Below, piece after piece: positions 1 through 7,001 of a DNA stretch of 11,080 nt (the stretch's first letter is position 1; each line of letters begins with the position of its first letter). This stretch comes from JANNMJ01 sp031426455. GTDB lineage: Bacteria > Bacteroidota > Bacteroidia > Cytophagales > Hymenobacteraceae. Position numbers and translations under genes: made by a program. The notes below the pieces were generated by a model that had not been told where the DNA came from, ran no database searches, and saw only the letters and a program-made list of their open reading frames with translations. The DNA lies in contig JANPLI010000016.1 of assembly GCA_031426455.1 (NCBI GenBank), positions 1-11,080 of the forward strand, in the 5' to 3' direction.

Positions 1-1
1 G

Positions 2-1651
2 GGCACGAGTTACTACAACCCCGTGCAGAACCCCGAGCGAGCGCGCGACCGCCGCAACGTGGTGCTGGCGCAGATGGGCAAGTACGGCTACCTCACCAGC
101 GCGCAGGTCAATACGCTCCAGGCGACGCCCATCGAGCTGAAGTACAACCCTACACGCCACATCGACGGCCCGCAGGACTATTTCCGCACCGCCCTCGGCG
201 AAGCCCTTCAGCAGTGGTGCGACCGCCACGACCGCGATCTCTACGCCGACGGCCTGCGCTTCTACACCACCATCGATTCGCGCTACCAAACCTTGGCTGT
301 GGCCGCCGTCCACGAGCAGCTCCGCGCTTTGCAACCGCGTTTCGATGCCTACTGGCGCGGCAAGGGCGCGCCCTGGGCCGATGAAAAAGGGAAAGAGATC
401 CCCGGCTTCATTGCCGATGCGATGCGCCGGACCCCGGTTTATCAGCAACTGCTCAAGCAGTTTCGCGGCGACACCTCTGCCGTCGGCGCCGAGCTTCGTC
501 GCCCCCGCCCGATGACGATGTTCACCTGGAAGGGGCCGAAGGAAATGACGCTCTCGCCGCTCGACTCGCTGGCCTATTACAAGCGCTACCTGCGTGCCGG
601 GATGATGACGATGGACCCCAACACGGGCCGGGTGCTGGCATGGGTCGGGGGGCCGGACTTTCAGTTTTTCAAGTACGACCACGTCCGGCAGGCGCGGCGC
701 CAGCCCGGCTCCACGTTCAAGCCGTTTGTCTATCTGACGGCCATCGACAAAGGCTATTCGCCCTGCGACCGCATCCGCGACCAGCGGGTGACGATCAAGT
801 ATCTAGAAAACGGCGAGCCGATGGAGTGGCAGCCCAACAACGTGACCCGCTCGTACTCCGGCTCGAATATGACCCTGCGCTACGCGATGGGTCGGTCGGT
901 GAACTCGGTGACGGCCCAGCTGACCGAGAAAGTTGGCTGGGACACGGTGCGTCAGTACGCCAAGCGCGTGGGTATCACCTCGCCGCTGCTGGCCGTGCCC
1001 AGCATCGGCCTCGGCTCCGGCGGCGACGTGAGCATCTTCGAGATGGTGAACGCCTACTCGACCTTCGCCAACGGCGGCTTCCGCAACGAACCCCAGCTAC
1101 TGCTGCGCGTCACGGACCGGAACGGTAACCTCCTCGACGCGCCGCAGGCACACCAGAAGCGCGTGATCCGGGCTGAGACCGCCTACCTGATGCAGCATAT
1201 GCTGCTCGGCACGATGCAGGAACCCGGCGGCACCAGCCAAAGCCTCTGGGACTATCCCCAGCTCTGGAAGCAGGGCAACGAGATCGGCGGCAAGACCGGC
1301 ACCACCTCCAACTACTCCGACGGCTGGTATATGGGCGTCACGCAGGACCTGGTGACCGGCACCTGGGTTGGCGGCGAGGACCGCGCCATCCACTTCCGCA
1401 CCTCGCACACCGGCGAGGGCGGCAAGACCGCGCTGCCCGTTTTCGGCCGGTATATGGTGAAGCTCTACGAAGCTGGCCTGGCTCAGCGCCACCCGTTCCA
1501 GCGCCCGCGCGGCCTGAACCTGCCCAAGCTGACGTGCTACACCGCCGCGCCGCGCCGCCCCAAAGCCGACACCCTGGCTACCGACGACCTCCTCGAACAG
1601 CTCAACGACGGCAAGCTGCCGGTGGGCGTGAATCCAGATGCGGAGTTGTAA
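2..1651 (+). CDS. Class A penicillin-binding protein (PBP1A-like), 5' end missing
   Basis: A bifunctional murein synthase that polymerises lipid II and cross-links peptidoglycan stems at the outer face of the inner membrane. The reading frame is open from base 2, so the N-terminal membrane anchor and nearly all of the glycosyltransferase domain lie outside the window. What remains opens with the typical end of that domain (GTSYYNPVQNPERA, then RRNVVLAQM). The transpeptidase domain follows with all three catalytic motifs: STFK with the acylated serine codon at 710-712, SVN at 896-904, and KTG within GGKTGTTSNYSDGWY at 1292-1300. It ends at TAA 1649-1651 after a short polar tail. A GTG at 23 is an internal valine codon, not the start. 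No catalytic residue is missing in the visible part. It is the only complete-ended plus-strand gene here and converges on the gene at 1714-3675. The family call is very secure; the paralogue (mrcA or pbpC type) is not, though the sequence fits PBP1A better than PBP1C. Confidence 0.95.
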   Translation, partial: GTSYYNPVQNPERARDRRNVVLAQMGKYGYLTSAQVNTLQATPIELKYNPTRHIDGPQDYFRTALGEALQQWCDRHDRDLYADGLRFYTTIDSRYQTLAVAAVHEQLRALQPRFDAYWRGKGAPWADEKGKEIPGFIADAMRRTPVYQQLLKQFRGDTSAVGAELRRPRPMTMFTWKGPKEMTLSPLDSLAYYKRYLRAGMMTMDPNTGRVLAWVGGPDFQFFKYDHVRQARRQPGSTFKPFVYLTAIDKGYSPCDRIRDQRVTIKYLENGEPMEWQPNNVTRSYSGSNMTLRYAMGRSVNSVTAQLTEKVGWDTVRQYAKRVGITSPLLAVPSIGLGSGGDVSIFEMVNAYSTFANGGFRNEPQLLLRVTDRNGNLLDAPQAHQKRVIRAETAYLMQHMLLGTMQEPGGTSQSLWDYPQLWKQGNEIGGKTGTTSNYSDGWYMGVTQDLVTGTWVGGEDRAIHFRTSHTGEGGKTALPVFGRYMVKLYEAGLAQRHPFQRPRGLNLPKLTCYTAAPRRPKADTLATDDLLEQLNDGKLPVGVNPDAEL

Positions 1652-1652
1652 G

Positions 1653-1687
1653 GCGGAGCGTGTGGGGCACCGCCCCGCTCGCTCCGC
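1653..1687. terminator. Hairpin between convergent genes, candidate bidirectional terminator
   Basis: GCGGAGCG (1653-1660) pairs with CGCTCCGC (1680-1687). Inside it, GGGGC (1664-1668) pairs with GCCCC (1672-1676) around the loop ACC, with a 3-nt internal mismatch (TGT/GCT) on each side. It starts one base after the PBP stop and lies 26 bases from the stop of the opposing gene, the usual place for a shared terminator. Neither strand has a convincing U-tract after the stem, so intrinsic termination is inferred from position and stem strength only. Confidence 0.55.
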
Positions 1688-1713
1688 TTCATAAAAGCTA
1701 CGGCACCAGTTAC

Positions 1714-3675
1714 TTATTCGACTGCCAGACGCGCGGTGGCACCGCCAGTTCGGACGATGTAAAGACCGGCTGCCAGCCCGTGAAGAGGGAGGGTGGCGCC
1801 ACCGGTGGTGTCGAGCTGGGCGGTGACGCAGGAGCGACCCAAAGCGTCGGTAAGCAGCACAGCGGTGTTGGGCCGGCCCCCGCGAATTGTTGCCGTGCCG
1901 TGCGCGGGGCTGGGCCAAACGGTAAGTGGGGTCCGTGTAACGGCGCCGGGCAGGCCGGTGGGAGTGAGGTTGAAGCGGCCTAATGCCGTGGCCGCGCCAC
2001 CCCGCCCGACGACAGTAATCGCTACACCTTGTGGGTCGAAGAGAACACCGGGCGGTACCGTAACCACGATTTGCCCATCGGAAAGCACGGTGAAGGTGGC
2101 GGACACCCCGCCGACGAGCACCTGCGTAGTGCCAAGGAAGCCGACGCCGGCAAGCGTGACCAAGGTGCCGGTGCCGCCGCCGCTGGGGCCAAAACGATAA
2201 ACGATGGCGGGCGTGGCAAGCTGCGCCAGAAAGAGGCCGAAGGGGCCGGGCAGCGTACTGGGACCGATTGTGGGTATGCCTCCGTAGGAACCGCCCACCG
2301 CCAGGCGGCGCTGGTCGTCCACCACGGGGTTTGTCAGAAGTTGGGCGGTAGGTATCGCCCACCGCCAGGTTCCAATCGAATCGAGGGCCGCGATAAAACC
2401 GTTGTAGTAAGTGCCGGGAACCAAGGGAAGCGGCGCTACCCACAGGTTTCCCAACAACACCGAGTCCTCCTGCAAAGCGCCGGTGACGTAGGTCGTGTTG
2501 GTGGCGTCCGTCGTGGTGGCGACGATGGAAGCGTCGCTGTCCCGATTCTGGGTGCCGGTCAGCCACGCTACTCGCCCGTTGGGCGTGATGCGCGCCACAA
2601 ACCCGCTCATGGCATAATTCGCTTGGTTGCTCGTCAGCGTGTCAGTTGTCACTGCCGTGCCAAGATGAAACACAGGATGTTCGCGTCCGCCGGATAAGAA
2701 AATGTTGCCGCGCGCATCGGTGTTCAGGCCATAACCTAAGGTTATCCTCTCACCCCGCCCGCCGTAGCCAGCCAGTGCCCATTGCCATTGATGGGTCGGC
2801 GAGAGTTTGGCCACAAAGACGACTTGGGCACCTCCATCAATCACCGGCATACCAAGCTGTATGGAGCCGAAAGTGGCGGAGACGGAGTCGGGGAAGCAGG
2901 CGCAATAAGTGAGGTCGGAGGCCCACAGCGCAAGCACTACATTGTCATTGGAGTCGATGGTCAACAAGGGCTGCGACTGATTGTCTTTGCCTCCTACGCC
3001 GGTTGCCCACTCGCACAAGCCCGCCGCCGACAGTTCAGCTAGGTACATATCGTACCCGAATAAGCCTATCCAAGGCCCCGCGTTTGGCACGGTCAGGGAG
3101 CCGAGCGTGACGGTAGAATCGCTGAAGGAGCCTGCCAGGTATACTTTACCACTTGCGGTGGCGGCCATCGCTTCGATATTAGGGCCGCGCCACGCCCATT
3201 GTAGCGCGCCCTGGCGCGAAAGCCGCGCTACGAAGCTGTGATCCGGGCCAGCGGGCAAGGCCACGCCGCCCAACGTAGCCGCGCCGGGTGCGCGGCCCGA
3301 AACGTAGAGCGCCGTCGGGTCGGCTAGGGAAATATCGCCCAGTACGTTATCATTAGAGCCTTGCAACGGCACTACCCACTGCCAGACGCCGTTGCTGTCG
3401 GCCATTGCCACGAAGCCATCGAAACCTTGTGGGGCAGGCAGGCTGAAAGTGCCGAGCGTGGTGGCGGCTTCGAAGATGCCAATAGCGAATAGATTTCCAG
3501 TTGCCGAATCAACAGCGGTTTTGGTGATGCGCGTGTACGAGGCGTTTCTTTGCGAGTTAAAAGGAACTGAGTTGCCCGTAGCCCAGCGCCACTGTTGGGC
3601 CGCCGCTCCGAACGTGGTCAGCAGCCAGATTCCGATCAGCAAGGCACCGCGCTGAAATAAGGTAAAGGAAATCAT
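1714..3675 (-). CDS. Type IX-secreted beta-propeller protein with IPT/TIG domain and C-terminal sorting domain
   Basis: A 653-residue protein predicted to be exported by Sec and then carried across the outer membrane by the type IX (Por) system. The signal peptide is at 1-26 (hydrophobic LLIGIWLLTTFGAAAQ). Residues about 27-485 hold a repeated Trp-rich motif of the form FVA-x-L-x(3-6)-G-x-x-W-x-W-A, seen near 28-34, 87-103, 147-162, 210-226, 287-302, 358-374 and 427-442. This fits a beta-propeller or SBBP-like repeat of about seven blades. An IPT/TIG immunoglobulin-like domain covers about 490-570. A type A sorting domain covers about 583-653 (VWPSPAHGTATI, then DALGR, then LAAGLYIVR), in which the WPSP and GLY-hydrophobic elements are diagnostic. 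The ATG at 3673-3675 directly precedes the signal peptide. The ligand or enzymatic role is unknown, and such proteins are often surface adhesins or sensors. Architecture is confident, function is not. Confidence 0.9.
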   Translation of the reverse strand: MISFTLFQRGALLIGIWLLTTFGAAAQQWRWATGNSVPFNSQRNASYTRITKTAVDSATGNLFAIGIFEAATTLGTFSLPAPQGFDGFVAMADSNGVWQWVVPLQGSNDNVLGDISLADPTALYVSGRAPGAATLGGVALPAGPDHSFVARLSRQGALQWAWRGPNIEAMAATASGKVYLAGSFSDSTVTLGSLTVPNAGPWIGLFGYDMYLAELSAAGLCEWATGVGGKDNQSQPLLTIDSNDNVVLALWASDLTYCACFPDSVSATFGSIQLGMPVIDGGAQVVFVAKLSPTHQWQWALAGYGGRGERITLGYGLNTDARGNIFLSGGREHPVFHLGTAVTTDTLTSNQANYAMSGFVARITPNGRVAWLTGTQNRDSDASIVATTTDATNTTYVTGALQEDSVLLGNLWVAPLPLVPGTYYNGFIAALDSIGTWRWAIPTAQLLTNPVVDDQRRLAVGGSYGGIPTIGPSTLPGPFGLFLAQLATPAIVYRFGPSGGGTGTLVTLAGVGFLGTTQVLVGGVSATFTVLSDGQIVVTVPPGVLFDPQGVAITVVGRGGAATALGRFNLTPTGLPGAVTRTPLTVWPSPAHGTATIRGGRPNTAVLLTDALGRSCVTAQLDTTGGATLPLHGLAAGLYIVRTGGATARLAVE

Positions 3676-3713
3676 AGCGAATGGGAATAAGGGGTGAGGG
3701 AAAGCCTATTCAG

Positions 3714-3729
3714 TTGGCCAGCAGGCCAA
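3714..3729. repeat. Short inverted repeat in the leader of the secreted propeller gene
   Basis: TTGGCC (3714-3719) and GGCCAA (3724-3729) form a perfect 6-bp stem with a 4-nt loop, about 40 bases before the start of the minus-strand gene at 3675. There is no U-tract, so it is a possible leader hairpin or operator rather than a terminator. No function can be assigned. Confidence 0.3.
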
Positions 3730-3746
3730 ATTGATGCTGGCAATAA

Positions 3747-3754
3747 CAAAACTA
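3747..3754 (-). promoter_or_regulatory. Bacteroidota-type -7 box upstream of the secreted propeller gene
   Basis: On the minus strand the sequence is TAGTTTTG, an exact match to the TAnnTTTG consensus, 72-79 bases upstream of the ATG at 3675. No TTG/TTTG lies at the usual distance of about 19-21 nt upstream; the nearest is about 32 nt away at 3787-3790. It is therefore only half of a promoter signature. The rest of the 177-base gap between 3676 and 3852 holds a small inverted repeat (3714-3729), an 8-bp AT palindrome (3831-3838) and nothing else recognisable. Confidence 0.35.
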
Positions 3755-3852
3755 ACCACACACCCCGCTTTCCCGCGTTCTCTACTCAAAACAGCGTTTC
3801 ATTACGTCGTCTGCTGGGGCGAAGGGTGGTTTATATAAGAGCGGGCAGGAAT

Positions 3853-4845
3853 TTACCGCACCATCACCTCCACGCGACGATTGCGCGCCCGTTCGGCGGG
3901 CGAGTTGTTGCGGGCTACGGGGCGGGTGGCGCCGTAACCGATGGCCGTGAGGCGTCCGGGAGCGATGCCGCGCATCGTCAGGTATTCCACCACGCGCGCG
4001 GCGCGCTCTTCTGACAGCACCCGGTTCAGCTTCGCATCGCCCACGATATCGGTGTGGCCGCTGATTTCGATCTGTAACTCCGGCTGGGCCTGTAACGCCT
4101 CCGCGAGGCGGTCGAGGCTACGCGCCGAACTGGGCAAAAGGCGGGCTTTGGCCGTCTCAAAATAGACATTCGGCAGGTCGAACTGCACGCCGCTTTTCAG
4201 CTCCGGCATCGGCGTGCGGGCTGAATCAGGGGCGGGCGGGGTAACCGGCGGCGCCACGGGTGGCGGCAATGATGCCACGGGCGCAGGGACCGTCGGGTTG
4301 GTCTGGAAGAGGTAGCGCGGGCTGATCTGGCGCGGCGTAGGGGCTTGCAGGCCGGGTATTTCGGGGGCAATCTGCTCGTCGTCGGGCAGCAGCCAGCGCA
4401 CCTGGGCGCGCGCCTGGATGCGGTCCTGGTAATATTCCACGCGCAGGGCCACGGCGCGGCCGGCGGTCAGGGTCACGGGCAGGCGGTAATCGGTGGGTTC
4501 CTGCAGGTGCCATTCGTTGAGCAGGCGCTTGTCGTCGAGCCAGAGGCGGATGCCGTCGTCGGCCGTCACGACCAGCGTGTAGGCGCCGGTTTGGGGCGGC
4601 ACCAGGTAGCCGGTCCAGCGCACGGCGTAGTTTTCGGCGGGCAGGCCGGGCGCGGGGGGCTGGTTGTCCCAATTGAAGTCGATGGTGGGATCGACGCGCG
4701 TCAGCAGGGCGCGGGTCAGCCCTTTATCAGCGAAAAAGGTGGTTTTTAGGCCATTGGGCAGGGCACTTTGTGCCGTTGCCGAAAACGTGCTGGCCACTAG
4801 CGCAAAGACGGGCAGCACCCAGCGCTTCAAAAGGAACGAAGGCAT
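3853..4845 (-). CDS. PA14 domain - OmpA-family lipid/peptidoglycan-anchoring envelope protein
   Basis: A 330-residue exported protein likely held in the periplasm or outer membrane through peptidoglycan. It has a signal peptide at 1-26 (KRWVLPVFALVASTFSATAQ) and a PA14 carbohydrate-binding-like domain at about 31-153 with FNWD, AVRWTGYLVPPQTGAYTL and ADDGIRLWLDD, the usual PA14 strands. A Pro-rich linker follows at about 185-212. The OmpA C-terminal domain is at about 220-330 and contains GHTD (Asp266) and LSEERA (Arg281), the pair that binds diaminopimelate in OmpA homologues, and ends in NRRVEV. The frame can be extended upstream to 4926, but that would overlap the preceding gene; the ATG at 4843-4845 directly precedes the signal peptide and leaves a 55-base gap, so I chose it. 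It is last in the row of minus-strand envelope genes, presumably co-transcribed with them. The PA14 ligand is unknown but is likely a glycan. Confidence 0.92.
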   Translation of the reverse strand: MPSFLLKRWVLPVFALVASTFSATAQSALPNGLKTTFFADKGLTRALLTRVDPTIDFNWDNQPPAPGLPAENYAVRWTGYLVPPQTGAYTLVVTADDGIRLWLDDKRLLNEWHLQEPTDYRLPVTLTAGRAVALRVEYYQDRIQARAQVRWLLPDDEQIAPEIPGLQAPTPRQISPRYLFQTNPTVPAPVASLPPPVAPPVTPPAPDSARTPMPELKSGVQFDLPNVYFETAKARLLPSSARSLDRLAEALQAQPELQIEISGHTDIVGDAKLNRVLSEERAARVVEYLTMRGIAPGRLTAIGYGATRPVARNNSPAERARNRRVEVMVR

Positions 4846-4900
4846 AAGGAGAAAACAAAAAATGAAGAACGTGCAGGAAGACAGGGCGGTGTTTCGTTGC

Positions 4901-5380
4901 TTACCAGATATGTTGCTTGTTTGCATTCAGGTAGTACATCGGTAGGCTGCGGAAGTCCCCAACGACCTGAAACCGCATGACCACCCGGTGGGCGGCCGGA
5001 TTATGGACAAGCGCCGATGTGCCTGGCGCAAATGCTCGCTGGACCTCCTTCTGTGGCTCCAGAAAGCCGATACGTAGGGTATCACCGGTAGCAGTGCGCT
5101 CAAGTAGTTCGACGGTTGAACGGCTGGTATTGCGCGCCGTAAGTTGAAAACCACCAGCCTCCTTACCGCCTAATACAAAAGTCTGGCGCGCCGGAATAAT
5201 CGTCCGAGCATGGGTGGCGGCGGCACGTTCCTGTGCCATAACCGAAAAGGGATGAGCCAGTAACCCAAAGACTATTACGGCTTTGGTGCGTGTACTCAAC
5301 AGTTGGCCGCAGGACAGCATGGAGGCGACCATTGGCAGCGCGCCTGGTAGCCGCGCCGGAAAAGAAAAAAAAGAACGCAT
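4901..5380 (-). CDS. Small exported protein of unknown function, paralogue 1 of the GDTL domain family
   Basis: A 159-residue protein I cannot place in a named family. Residues about 31-50 (TRTKAVIVFGLLAHPFSVMAQ) form a signal peptide with Ala-Gln at its end; the mature part is about 109 residues. It contains FVLGG (68-72), a GGFQLTARN strand (76-84), then VELLERT (90-96), GDTL (99-102), G-x-L-x-P (105-109) and a closing F-x-PG-x-SALV-x-N stretch, followed by a tail with LPMYYLNANK. The same pattern recurs in the next two genes upstream, so it is one of three tandem paralogues. The predicted pattern suggests a small beta-sandwich, but that is inference. The frame extends to a TTG at 5395; I chose the ATG at 5378-5380. 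Internal ATGs at 5332 and 5320 would give a more ordinary signal-peptide length and are real alternatives. It lies 116 bases after paralogue 2, with a strong palindrome in the gap. Confidence 0.8.
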   Translation of the reverse strand: MRSFFSFPARLPGALPMVASMLSCGQLLSTRTKAVIVFGLLAHPFSVMAQERAAATHARTIIPARQTFVLGGKEAGGFQLTARNTSRSTVELLERTATGDTLRIGFLEPQKEVQRAFAPGTSALVHNPAAHRVVMRFQVVGDFRSLPMYYLNANKQHIW

Positions 5381-5400
5381 CAGTGAAAGTCGCAAAGGGG

Positions 5401-5428
5401 GGCATCAGCGCCGGGCGGCGCTGATGCC
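5401..5428. repeat. Perfect 12-bp palindromic hairpin between paralogue genes
   Basis: GGCATCAGCGCC (5401-5412) and GGCGCTGATGCC (5417-5428) pair perfectly around the loop GGGC. Flanking CAAA (5393-5396) and TTTG (5429-5432) can extend the stem across a 4-nt G bulge. It lies 69 bases after the stop of paralogue 2 and 20 bases before the chosen start of paralogue 1. On the minus strand it is followed by CCCCTTTG, not a clean U-run, so it could be a partial terminator, an RNA-stabilising hairpin that sets relative expression inside an operon, or a dispersed palindromic repeat. The rest of the 116-base gap shows nothing recognisable. Confidence 0.7.
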
Positions 5429-5496
5429 TTTGATAATGAAACCCTTGTTCTGGAAATGGTTGCCCGGCGCCGCGAGGGGGCGTAGGGAGGGGCAGA

Positions 5497-5925
5497 TTAG
5501 CGGGTGTGGGCCGCCTCGTAGGTCATTCCGAGGTTTTGGCTGGTGCCGGCGCCGGTGACTTTCAGGTCGAGGTTGGCCGACTTTTGCTGGCTGAGGTTCA
5601 CGATCAGCGCCGCCGAACCGGCCCGGAAGGGTAGGTCGGCGCGTTGGCCGGGTACCAGGGTGCCCCGGCCGAGGGTATCGCCGGTGACGAAGCGCTCGAC
5701 CACGCGCACCGCCACGGCGCCGCTGTTGATGCCTTTCACCCGGAAGGCGCCGCGCTGCCCGCCGCCCAGCACGAACTGCTTGCCGGGCTCGATGAACAGG
5801 TTGGAATGGATGGGGCCGACGGCGGCCAGCAAGGGAAACGCGAAGGCCAAAACGGTGGTCCCCAGTCCTAGGCGAACAATAGCCGACGTGCGGCGAATCG
5901 AGTTGAAAAAAGAGGAAGTCATCAT
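5497..5925 (-). CDS. Small exported protein of unknown function, paralogue 2 of the GDTL domain family
   Basis: A 142-residue protein of unrecognised family. Residues about 12-36 (RTSAIVRLGLGTTVLAFAF then PLLAAVG) form a signal peptide. The mature part of about 105 residues has FVLGG (51-55), GAFRVKGIN (59-67), VRVVER (73-78), GDTL (82-85), G-x-L-x-PG (88-93) and F-x-AGSAALIVN (100-110), matching its neighbours in order and spacing. It is the most diverged of the three: ELLERT is VVERF here. The tail LGMTYEAAH resembles LPMYYLNAN of paralogue 1. The frame extends to a GTG at 6000, inside the upstream gene; the tandem ATGs at 5925 and 5922 directly before the signal peptide are better. The 35-base gap to the upstream stop is very T-rich on the coding strand, and the tight spacing argues for co-transcription. 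Cell location is likely periplasm or outer surface; no catalytic motif is visible. Confidence 0.8.
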   Translation of the reverse strand: MMTSSFFNSIRRTSAIVRLGLGTTVLAFAFPLLAAVGPIHSNLFIEPGKQFVLGGGQRGAFRVKGINSGAVAVRVVERFVTGDTLGRGTLVPGQRADLPFRAGSAALIVNLSQQKSANLDLKVTGAGTSQNLGMTYEAAHTR

Positions 5926-5960
5926 CGCAAAAAAAAGAAAAAAATTGAAAAAACGAAAAC

Positions 5961-6896
5961 CTACTTCAGGCTGACGGGCTGGTGCAGAAACTGTGACCAC
6001 TCCTGCTCATCGGTGCCGTTGATGACCTCGAACTCGAACCACGTTCGGCGGGCACTCCGCAGGGCGGGTTGGGCGCCGGGATTCAGCACGAAGGCGCCTG
6101 CGCCGGGCGGGAAGGCCAGCGTGACGGTGGCGCCCGGCCCCAGCAGGCCCCGGCTCAGGGTATCGCCGGCAGGGGTGCGTTCGAGGAGTTCGACGCAGCG
6201 GCGCCCGACATTATGTGCCCGTAGCGTGAAGCCCGTCGGCCGACCGGCGCCAAGGCTTACCGTTTCCAGGGGCCGCAGCGGCAGGTGGGCCTGCAAATGA
6301 CCAACGCTGGCGGTAGGTGGCGCCGCCGAAACCGGTGCGCTCGTCAGCACGATCAGCAGGCCGGCCAGTGCGGCTACCAGCGGACGCGCCGTAGGAGCGG
6401 AATGGCGGATGGGAGCCGACGCTTTCGGCGCCGCGGCCCGGCGGGCTAACACGGCATCCAGACTCCAGGCGCCGCCGCCCCGGCCCAGCAGTAGCGCCAG
6501 CGCCCAAAACATTTCCTGCTGGAGGTAGAGACCGGTCAGAAACTCCGGCTGGTCGTACCACAGAAACGCGATGACGGCGAACTGAAACGCCAGTTGGGCA
6601 GCGGCCCAGCGGGTCCAGAGGCCCAGGGCCAGCAGCAGGCCGCCAAGGGCCTCGCCCCAGATGGCCAGCACGGCCCACAGCACCGGCGAGGGATAGGTGA
6701 AGCCGAGCTTGCCCACCATTTCCACGAACCACGTGGGGGCGGGCAGCGGCAGGCATTTGGCCAGGCCGCCCCAGCAGATCAGCAGGCCCAGCCGGACCCG
6801 GAAGAAGGTAAGGGCCGCCGTCGGCAGCCAGGCGAGAATAGCACCGGCGCGGCTGGCGGCGGTGGCGGGGGAGGAGGAGGCAGCAGCGAAACGCAT
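5961..6896 (-). CDS. DoxX-like membrane protein fused to a periplasmic GDTL-family domain
   Basis: A 311-residue protein with two unlike halves. Residues about 30-153 match the DoxX family, four membrane helices: RVRLGLLICWGGLAK, VLWAVLAIWGEALGGLLLALGLWTR, the helix at about 98-114, and the helix at about 128-138, ending in the typical WSLDAVLARR. After a basic linker (154-172), a fifth hydrophobic stretch, PLVAALAGLLIVLTSAPVSAA (172-192), looks like a complete signal peptide. Then comes a domain at about 198-311 with TGFTLRAHN, VELLERT (235-241), GDTL (244-247), G-L-L-G-PG and FPPGAGAFVLN, the third copy of the family in the two downstream genes. The second half should thus face the periplasm. 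DoxX homologues have varied and often unclear redox or transport roles; the function here is unknown. The frame reaches a TTG at 6935, but the ATG at 6894-6896 is preferred. It heads the probable operon running down to 3853. Confidence 0.85.
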   Translation of the reverse strand: MRFAAASSSPATAASRAGAILAWLPTAALTFFRVRLGLLICWGGLAKCLPLPAPTWFVEMVGKLGFTYPSPVLWAVLAIWGEALGGLLLALGLWTRWAAAQLAFQFAVIAFLWYDQPEFLTGLYLQQEMFWALALLLGRGGGAWSLDAVLARRAAAPKASAPIRHSAPTARPLVAALAGLLIVLTSAPVSAAPPTASVGHLQAHLPLRPLETVSLGAGRPTGFTLRAHNVGRRCVELLERTPAGDTLSRGLLGPGATVTLAFPPGAGAFVLNPGAQPALRSARRTWFEFEVINGTDEQEWSQFLHQPVSLK

Positions 6897-6932
6897 AATG
6901 CTGGGTAACGGGGGTTTGGTGAAACGATGGGC

Positions 6933-6960
6933 CAAAGGTCCCGGCTTCTCCCCCAGCCAA
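6933..6960 (-). promoter_or_regulatory. Weak candidate promoter for the DoxX-fusion operon
   Basis: On the minus strand GACCTTTG (6933-6940) matches the TAnnTTTG -7 box except for its first base, with a TTG (6958-6960) 17 nt upstream. The spacing is slightly shorter than usual and the upstream element overlaps the hairpin at 6957-6990. Its place, 37 bases before the ATG at 6896, is suitable for an operon promoter. Low confidence. Confidence 0.25.
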
Positions 6961-6990
6961 TCGCCCCATTTTCGAGGGGGGCGGAATTGG
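6957..6990 (-). terminator. Hairpin downstream of the membrane AraC gene
   Basis: CCAAT-CGCCCC (6957-6967) pairs with GGGGCG (6978-6983) and ATTGG (6986-6990), an 11-bp stem with a 2-nt bulge and a 10-nt loop. It starts 12 bases after the stop at 7002, where a terminator is expected, and separates the regulator from the DoxX-fusion operon. No U-tract follows on the minus strand, so termination is an inference. Confidence 0.45.
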
Positions 6991-7001
6991 CACGTCCCAA
7001 C

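Noticed and set aside
1097..2566. A 489-codon minus-strand open frame across the PBP end and the secreted protein gene
   Set aside because: It lies antisense to the transpeptidase end and in another frame of the type IX-secreted protein. It is Arg/His-rich with no domain, as expected of a shadow frame in GC-rich DNA.
3676..3852. A possible small gene in the 177-base gap
   Set aside because: Only a plus-strand frame running into the OmpA gene antisense is open. The content fits a promoter and leader better.
5926..5960. T-rich run after the DoxX-fusion stop (minus strand) as an intrinsic terminator
   Set aside because: No stem of useful length precedes the U-rich stretch, and paralogue 2 begins at once, so a T-rich leader inside an operon is more likely.
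6211..6993. A 260-codon minus-strand open frame overlapping the DoxX-fusion gene
   Set aside because: It has low-complexity Arg/Pro/Gly content. The overlapping frame has clear membrane helices and the paralogous domain.
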